Positions 6,497-11,271 of a stretch of DNA of 11,271 nt are shown here, one piece after another; within the stretch, counting starts at the first letter, position 1, and the number at the start of each line of letters is the position of its first letter. The translations under genes were made by a program, and so were the position numbers. The notes below the pieces were generated by a model. It had not been told where the DNA came from and did no database searches. It saw only the letters and a program-made list of their open reading frames with translations. The stretch is from JAEHDI01 sp035455185 (GTDB taxonomy: Bacteria; Acidobacteriota; Terriglobia; Bryobacterales; Bryobacteraceae): the NCBI GenBank assembly GCA_035455185.1, contig DATIFQ010000296.1, positions 1 to 11,271 of the forward strand. Reading direction: 5' to 3'.

Positions 6497-6824
6497 TCAC
6501 GCGGCCGACTGGCGACGAATCTGCCGTTGTTGCCTAGCCGCCTCCAGCTTTCGATCCCTGGCGGCGTGGATCTCCTACTGACGCCCGGCGAGCATGTCCT
6601 TCGGCGTGATGTAGCCGATCGCACTGTTCAGGCGGACGTTACTGTAATGCTCGGCGTAGCCCTCCACCAGACGCTCCAAGATTATCTCGATGTCCGCCTC
6701 GGTCATCGACTCTCGCAGATCCCAGTTGACGATGTATCGGCTGCAGCCGTCCAGAATGCTGCAGACGCCTCCTTAGGATGGCAACTTTCTCTTCCGGCGT
6801 GTAGTGCTTCCGCTGCTTCTTCAT
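6497..6824 (-). mobile_element. IS3-family insertion sequence remnant with internal deletions
   Basis: On the minus strand the relic starts with an OrfA-like N-terminus, MKKQRKHYTPEEKVAILRR (6824-6768), preceded by GGAG as a ribosome site. It then jumps in another frame to OrfB-type sequence: SILDGCSRYIVNWDLRESMT and EADIEIILER (about 6767-6672). It jumps again to the OrfB C-terminus, EGYAEHYSNVRLNSAIGYIT followed by PKDMLAGRQ (about 6670-6578). There a TAG (6577-6575) interrupts, after which the same frame continues EIHAARDRKLEAARQQRQ to a TGA at 6499-6497. An intact IS3-type OrfA plus OrfB would cover about 1.2 kb; only about 330 bp remain. Both deletions remove the DDE catalytic residues, so the element is dead. 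No terminal inverted repeats could be assigned with confidence. Confidence 0.75.
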
Positions 6825-7119
6825 GCGTTCGCTCCATTATCTTAACGGGGGAACGCTTCTCCATTTCCAGCTGAACCGGAACCAGACCCCTGGACGCGCG
6901 ACGTCGTACGCGCCCGGGGCTGTAAGACAAAAATCAGTCGACAATGATGATGATCGGCGGCATTTCAGCGGCCCTCCTTTCGCCTCCGTAACTCATGCAC
7001 TTTGCAGTGACCTGACTCCAGGCCCACAACTTCTATCGGCAAGACAGGGGGGCGCTCTTTAGCGCACTGTGGATGATGTAAACCTTCCGCCACTCTCGTG
7101 CGTCAATCTAAAATTAGCT
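6825..7119. other. Intergenic region upstream of the propeller gene
   Basis: About 295 bp with no convincing gene. It probably includes the left, non-coding flank of the IS3 relic. A small perfect hairpin GCGCT-CTTT-AGCGC lies at 7052-7065, about 55 bp before the propeller gene start. I found no clear promoter pair and no Shine-Dalgarno sequence for the downstream gene, so the true transcription start is open. Confidence 0.4.
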
Positions 7120-8769
7120 ATGCCGTTGAACTCTCTATCCCGATCGGCCCTCCCGGCCGTCTACCTTCTTTTTCTGGCTGTATCTGCTTGCAGTGGTGGA
7201 ACTTCCTTGATGGATCGGCTACCGCTGGAGATTCTCGGTGAGCGGCCCGGCCGCAACGAGGCGGGCCTCGCGCCTTCGCTCGCCTACGCCTCATACATCG
7301 GTGGTACCGGGACTGACGTCGTCACCGCAGTCGCAGCGGATGCCGATGGATTTCTGTGGGTCGCCGGCTATACCACGTCGACAGACCTCCCGGTCACCGC
7401 AACAGCCGTGGCCGCTGCGTCCAAAGGTGGCCGTGACGCGTTCGTGATCAAACTCGATCCGCGCGCAAGCGGCCTGTCCTCGCTTGTCTATGCGACTTAC
7501 CTCGGCGGCGCCGGTGACGAGGAGCCCGTCGCGATGGTGGTCCGTGGAAACATGGTTTTCCTCGCGGGATCAACCTCATCGACAGACTTTCCCACCGCCG
7601 GCAATCGTTACAAGGACACCAACAGTGGCAGGCGGGACAGCTTTGTGGTGAAGATCAACACCGCTGTCGGCGGAACGGCGGGCCTTTTGTACTCCAGCTA
7701 TGTCGGTGGCGAGAACTACGAGTATGCGTACGGCCTGGCAGTTGACAGCAACGAACGCATGTACGTCACGGGTTACACTACCTCCACGACCAGTTTCCCC
7801 GTCACCGCGAATCCGCTCCAGGCATCGAACCGCGGCGGGTACGAAGCGTTCCTCTATGTCATCGACCCAAACCTCGGAACCGGCAGCTCGCTCGTCTACT
7901 CCACCTACTTCGGGGGCAGCAGCACCGACATCGCTACCGGCATCGCGCTCGACGCCTCAGGCAAGGTCTATCTCACCGGGCAGACCATGTCGGACAACTT
8001 TCCGGTGACCGGTGCTGCCTACCAGACCGGCTACCACGGTAAAGGCGATATCTTCATCACGCGGCTCGACCTGACAAAATCCGGCCTTGCGGGCCTCGAT
8101 TACTCGACCTACTTCGGGGGCGGAAACTTCGAGACTGCCTACGGTATCGCCATCGATCCGGCCGGGAACGTTTGCCTCACGGGCTATACGATGTCGTCAG
8201 ACTTTCCGGTCACGCCCACCGCGTACCAGCAAAGCTTCGGTGGCCTCGCCGATGTCTTCGTCGCGAAGTTCGATTTCACCGCTGCGCCCGGAACCATGCT
8301 CTACTCGACCTATTTGGGAGGCGTCGGCGCCGACATCGCCTATGCGCTCTCGGTCGGTGCGGCGGGCCGCATCTACGTCACCGGATACGCGTACTCCGGC
8401 GGCTTTCCCTCCGCTGGCCCGCCGCTTCAGGAGGGCAGCTCGGGTATAAACGGTGCTTTCCTCTCGGCAGTGGACACATCGGCCTCGGACGCGGCGTCGC
8501 TGCTCTTGTCGACGCATTTCGGGGACGGGGGCACGGTGGGCTATGGCCTGGCGGCGGATGGCGCCGGCAGTTTGCACGTCGCCGGCCTCACGATCTCGAC
8601 CGCGCTGCCGGTCACGGAAGGCGCTCTTTCCACCGTGCCGCGCGGCGCAACGGACGGCTTCGTGATGAAAGTGGACCTCTCGGAGGGTCAGCCTCTGGGC
8701 GTTCTCTCGCGGAACCAGAGCGCCGCCGCGCCCAGGACGCCCATGAGGGTCATCAGCGCGCCGAGGTAG
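7120..8769 (+). CDS. SBBP seven-bladed beta-propeller lipoprotein
   Basis: The protein has 549 residues from the ATG at 7120. An in-frame GTG at 7069 is possible, but the hydrophobic signal peptide (MPLNSLSRSALPAVYLLFLA, then VSAC) begins at 7120. The lipobox-like VSAC with Cys24 suggests lipid anchoring in the envelope. After a short linker come seven repeats of 67-69 residues, starting at 7285, 7489, 7690, 7897, 8101, 8302 and 8506. Each carries the SBBP pattern: YSTYFGG, a GIA.D..G..Y.TG stretch, TMSDNFPVT, and a final D.F...D segment. Seven copies make a complete seven-bladed propeller. Blade 2 is divergent (PVAMVVRGNMVF), and blade 7 starts LSTHFGD instead of YSTYFGG. SBBP proteins are common in Acidobacteria; their roles are mostly unknown, probably binding or scaffolding at the cell surface. 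The propeller ends near residue 523; the last ~25 residues are encoded in the 82-bp overlap with the convergent gene and look unrelated to the fold. Confidence 0.85.
   Translation: MPLNSLSRSALPAVYLLFLAVSACSGGTSLMDRLPLEILGERPGRNEAGLAPSLAYASYIGGTGTDVVTAVAADADGFLWVAGYTTSTDLPVTATAVAAASKGGRDAFVIKLDPRASGLSSLVYATYLGGAGDEEPVAMVVRGNMVFLAGSTSSTDFPTAGNRYKDTNSGRRDSFVVKINTAVGGTAGLLYSSYVGGENYEYAYGLAVDSNERMYVTGYTTSTTSFPVTANPLQASNRGGYEAFLYVIDPNLGTGSSLVYSTYFGGSSTDIATGIALDASGKVYLTGQTMSDNFPVTGAAYQTGYHGKGDIFITRLDLTKSGLAGLDYSTYFGGGNFETAYGIAIDPAGNVCLTGYTMSSDFPVTPTAYQQSFGGLADVFVAKFDFTAAPGTMLYSTYLGGVGADIAYALSVGAAGRIYVTGYAYSGGFPSAGPPLQEGSSGINGAFLSAVDTSASDAASLLLSTHFGDGGTVGYGLAADGAGSLHVAGLTISTALPVTEGALSTVPRGATDGFVMKVDLSEGQPLGVLSRNQSAAAPRTPMRVISAPR
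7285..8706 (+). repeat. Seven tandem ~204-bp SBBP blade repeats
   Basis: Seven consecutive units follow one another with spacings of 204, 201, 207, 204, 201 and 204 bp. The best-preserved DNA similarity is at the blade starts (TACTC-ACCTA-TT-GG at 7897, 8101 and 8302). Blades 4 and 5 are the most alike in protein sequence and blades 2 and 7 the most diverged. The regular spacing and full count of seven support a closed propeller rather than an open array. Confidence 0.85.
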
Positions 8770-10952
8770 ACCGACCAGGGCCGGTACTTCATTTCGATCG
8801 TGTGCCGGCCCGCTTCGACCACGACGCCGCGAATCATCCCGTTCGCCTCGAAAATCTTCGCCGGCTTGCCGTCCACCGTCGCCCGCCAGCCCGGGAAATA
8901 GCTGTCTCCGACGAGCACCATGCCCCTGCACTTCAGGTCTGCTTCGACCGTAAGGCTCCCGCTCGTGCGCTTCAGCATCCGGACGGATTCGTCCCCATTG
9001 CAGGTCTCAAGCTGGGGCGGGGAACTGAGCAGGAAGACCCTCTTCCTGAGGTCGAAATTCCCGTCGTTGATGAAGCCGATCGCCTCGATGTTGTTGTGGG
9101 CCTGGACGGCTTCGTGCACAGCCCACGCCCGCGGAAACGCATCGGTGTTCCAGTACAGTTTCAAACCGCTTTTGGCTGTAAAAACCTCCTGCTGATTCGG
9201 CCCGGGTGGTTTCCGCGTGACCGAATAGTTCACCCCGAACATCTTCACAATACGGGCGTTGAATTGATCGAAGCGGACGAGGTTGACCGGTAGGCTGGCC
9301 AGGTAGCCGCCGTACTGGTCGATGCCATACCAGTCCCCGAAATTGAACGGGATCTCCTCGGTTGGCACTTCAAACCTGACGGGCCACGGCTGGGTTCGTA
9401 AGACCTGCGCGAGATCGGCGTTTTTCGTCAGTCCCTCCAAGTACCTCAAGTGCATTGGACGGCTTTTGTCGTCCCGGTTCGGCCAATAGTAGCCGCTGAA
9501 GTTATTGAGTTCGATCAGCATTAGCCCTGCGGTCAGAACGCACGCCGCCGTCTGTGAAAGCGCGCCGCGCCGCCATCCGTATAGGAGCATCGCGAAGAGC
9601 AGGGCTACAAAGGCGTTGACCACGAAGCGGTCGTCCCCCGGCGGTTTCTGCGCCAGGACCAACACGGCAAGGATCGTGAAGACGACAGCGCCGAAGACCG
9701 ACAGGGCAATCCACATCCGGCGCTGCCACGGAGCGTGTTCCGAGCTCAGATAACTATCGATTCCATAAGCAACTAGGACAGCAATTCCAAAGTGAAAGAT
9801 GAACACTGCCGTGGACACATTCCGGGCCTTCTCCACGGCCGGAATGATGGAATAGAGGATACCGTGAAACACGTTGTTCCGGCCGAGCGAGAACAGCAAC
9901 CCGCCCGCCGCGATGGCTCCGAAGATCCTCACCGGCAGGGACTTCCAGGAGAGGGCCACTCCCAGTAGCGCCAGGGACAGGGCCACCAGCCCGATCGACG
10001 GGTCGGTGTGCCGGTGGTGGCCCGGGATCACGATGCCGAGCAGGGAAGTCGCGCGGAGCGAAAAAAAGTCGTGGACGTTGTACGGTATCGGGTCCTTCCA
10101 GCCAACCGCTTCGGATGACCCGACCCAGCGTTTGGCGAGCTTGCCGTACTCGTACGCCGGGAGGGTCTGCAGTCCGCTCGTGAGGAGAAAAAAGAGGACA
10201 AATATGGCGCCAAAACGCACCATTTTGACCTCAAAACGGCCGCTTTTGAGCACGAAAAACAGCCACACCGCACCCGCCGCGAGGGTGATGAAGATCGGAA
10301 TCTGGTGGTGCCCGCTAAGCCACGCCACTCCGAGGAAGGTCCCCGAGAGGGCCGAGTTCGCCAGCGGCCGTTCGCCGCGGGTCGCCCGCAAGAGAAACAG
10401 AAACACGAGCGGCGCCCAGACGGCGCCGTTGAGCATCTGCGGCCAGTCCGTGGTTCCGATGTAACCGCCGAGGCCGAACGCCAGCCCCGCGATGATCGAG
10501 GCCGCCCTCGAGCGTTTCAAGTCGCGGCAAAGCCAGTAGCAGAACAGCGTGGCCATGAAGTGGATCAGCACGAAATACCAGTGCAGGTAAACCATCCGGA
10601 TCCAACCGTTCCGCAGGGGTAGCAGGAACAGGATCCAGTTCAGGGGATAGGCGAGGCCGGGCTGTGCCTGCCCGATGAGCGACTGACCGCCCCACAAATA
10701 AGGATCCCATAGCGGAATGCGGCCGGCGTGAATCTCGCCGGCTTGAAACTGGAACCACGGGAGCACCTGATGGGCGAGGTCGGGGCTGCCTTCGAGCCAC
10801 GTGTACTGGTTGGTAAGAACGATCTTCCAGAAGAATCCGGTACAAAGAAGGAATAAGATAGCAGGGCCGGTGAGATGCACCAGCCAGCGTGGTCGATCCC
10901 GATCGGTGTGGTGCTTTTCGCCGCCTCCATTGGCAGTCATCATAGGTTGCAT
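8688..10952 (-). CDS. YfhO-family polytopic membrane protein
   Basis: The protein has 754 residues. After a polar N-terminus it has about a dozen hydrophobic segments (for example LTGPAILFLLCTGFFW, MVYLHWYFVLIHFMATLFCY, ALSLALLGVALSW). Near the N-terminus it carries the YfhO/GT-C-like signature: Asp58 and Gln62 in DLAHQVLPW, then PLWDPYLWGG (residues 80-89). After the membrane part comes a soluble domain. The C-terminal motif SYFPGWRATVDG (684-695), followed by ANGMIRGVVVEAGRHTIE, is typical of YfhO proteins, and a final membrane segment ends in RERTPRG. YfhO relatives are linked to glycosylation of lipoteichoic acid or other envelope polymers in Gram-positives; here the role is unknown, probably lipid-linked sugar transfer or export. 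The start at 10952 follows the longest frame; ATGs at 10943 and 10940 are alternatives, the former with GGAA 9 nt upstream. It follows a second YfhO-like gene by 10 bp (likely operon) and its 3' end overlaps the convergent SBBP gene. Confidence 0.85.
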   Translation of the reverse strand: MQPMMTANGGGEKHHTDRDRPRWLVHLTGPAILFLLCTGFFWKIVLTNQYTWLEGSPDLAHQVLPWFQFQAGEIHAGRIPLWDPYLWGGQSLIGQAQPGLAYPLNWILFLLPLRNGWIRMVYLHWYFVLIHFMATLFCYWLCRDLKRSRAASIIAGLAFGLGGYIGTTDWPQMLNGAVWAPLVFLFLLRATRGERPLANSALSGTFLGVAWLSGHHQIPIFITLAAGAVWLFFVLKSGRFEVKMVRFGAIFVLFFLLTSGLQTLPAYEYGKLAKRWVGSSEAVGWKDPIPYNVHDFFSLRATSLLGIVIPGHHRHTDPSIGLVALSLALLGVALSWKSLPVRIFGAIAAGGLLFSLGRNNVFHGILYSIIPAVEKARNVSTAVFIFHFGIAVLVAYGIDSYLSSEHAPWQRRMWIALSVFGAVVFTILAVLVLAQKPPGDDRFVVNAFVALLFAMLLYGWRRGALSQTAACVLTAGLMLIELNNFSGYYWPNRDDKSRPMHLRYLEGLTKNADLAQVLRTQPWPVRFEVPTEEIPFNFGDWYGIDQYGGYLASLPVNLVRFDQFNARIVKMFGVNYSVTRKPPGPNQQEVFTAKSGLKLYWNTDAFPRAWAVHEAVQAHNNIEAIGFINDGNFDLRKRVFLLSSPPQLETCNGDESVRMLKRTSGSLTVEADLKCRGMVLVGDSYFPGWRATVDGKPAKIFEANGMIRGVVVEAGRHTIEMKYRPWSVYLGALMTLMGVLGAAALWFRERTPRG

Positions 10953-10962
10953 TTCCGAGAAA

Positions 10963-11271
10963 TCAGGGAGTCACCCGGCTAAGCCGCCGGCTCCGGCGAA
11001 GACACACAAGCGCGAAGGGGAGGGCGCAGAAGGAAGCGAGGGTCAAGGCTGCGCCGGCAGCAACAGAATGGGGCGCGTGGGAGACCACTACACGGCTCTC
11101 GCCCGCCGGCACCGGGATCCCTCTCAGCGCCCGATTCACTTCGACGATCCCGACGTCCCTGCCGTTTACTTCGGCGCGCCAACCGGGATAGAACAGTTCG
11201 CTGAGAACCAGTAAGCCCCTCCCATGAGCCTGGACTCTTAGCTGGATTGCTCTGGGTTCGTATCGTTCAAT
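10963..11271 (-). CDS. C-terminal part of a second YfhO-like membrane protein (partial)
   Basis: An open minus-strand frame enters at the window edge and ends at TGA (10965-10963), giving 102 residues. It contains LLVLSELFYPGWRAEVNGRD, then VNRALRGIPVPAGESRVVV, the same motif order as the C-terminal domain of the neighbouring YfhO protein (YFPGWRATVDG...MIRGVVVEAGRHTIE). It ends with one hydrophobic segment (AAGAALTLASFCALPFALVC) and a basic tail. It is therefore a paralogue or at least the same family. The two sequences differ clearly outside the shared motifs, so this is not a recent duplication. Its stop is 10 bp before the start of the next gene, so the two are probably cotranscribed. The N-terminal part and start lie beyond the window. 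Confidence 0.75.
   Translation of the reverse strand: MERYEPRAIQLRVQAHGRGLLVLSELFYPGWRAEVNGRDVGIVEVNRALRGIPVPAGESRVVVSHAPHSVAAGAALTLASFCALPFALVCLRRSRRLSRVTP

Noticed and set aside
7069..7119. GTG start for the SBBP gene, adding 17 residues
   Set aside because: No good ribosome site, and the signal peptide reads correctly only from the ATG at 7120.
8172..9293. 373-aa plus-strand frame across the SBBP/YfhO junction
   Set aside because: Overlaps two strongly supported genes; Arg/His-rich translation with no motif.

Overview
The window is a high-G+C bacterial chromosome segment carrying about five intact protein genes, two genes cut by the window edges, and several decayed elements. The gene content suggests an Acidobacteriota-type genome, most like Bryobacterales/'Solibacter'. 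It holds a TonB-dependent receptor with an N-terminal carboxypeptidase-regulatory-like domain, a seven-bladed-propeller SBBP repeat lipoprotein, YfhO-family membrane proteins in tandem, a secreted DUF6259-type putative glycosidase and a relic of a rhamnogalacturonan-lyase-like gene. This taxonomic guess is inferred from gene families only; no rRNA or other marker is present.

Layout from left to right. Positions 1-177 (+) hold the 3' end of an unidentified gene. Positions 178-566 hold no intact gene but carry a frameshifted scrap of an IS4-type transposase. Positions 567-2705 (-) encode a secreted DUF6259-like protein, which is divergent from the TonB-dependent receptor at 2961-5363 (+). The roughly 255 bp between them holds a perfect TATAAT box and a structured leader with several sequence elements resembling a cobalamin riboswitch, ending in a hairpin just before the receptor start. 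Directly behind the receptor lies a broken fragment of a PcRGLX/YetA-like gene (about 5385-5800), truncated where a visibly AT-richer small gene ends. That small gene, 5805-6305 (-), resembles the L-2-amino-thiazoline-4-carboxylate hydrolase family. An IS3-family transposase relic with two internal deletions follows (6497-6824, -). An SBBP propeller lipoprotein (7120-8769, +) then converges with, and overlaps by 82 bp, a YfhO-family polytopic membrane protein (8688-10952, -). The C-terminus of a second YfhO-like protein (10963-11271, -) lies 10 bp upstream of that gene in the same orientation.

Reading the genes together: the left half looks like a carbohydrate or micronutrient uptake region (secreted hydrolase, outer-membrane receptor, dead polysaccharide lyase). 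The middle (about 5385-6830) is a scar of gene decay and insertion around one possibly acquired gene. The right half carries cell-envelope proteins: a propeller lipoprotein and tandem membrane proteins of the GT-C-like YfhO family. I found no rRNA, tRNA, CRISPR array or obvious phage module. The most interesting unexplained points are the riboswitch-like receptor leader, the His/acidic/CxxxC loop of the receptor, and the convergent overlap in which the propeller protein ends with a tail encoded antisense to the YfhO C-terminus.
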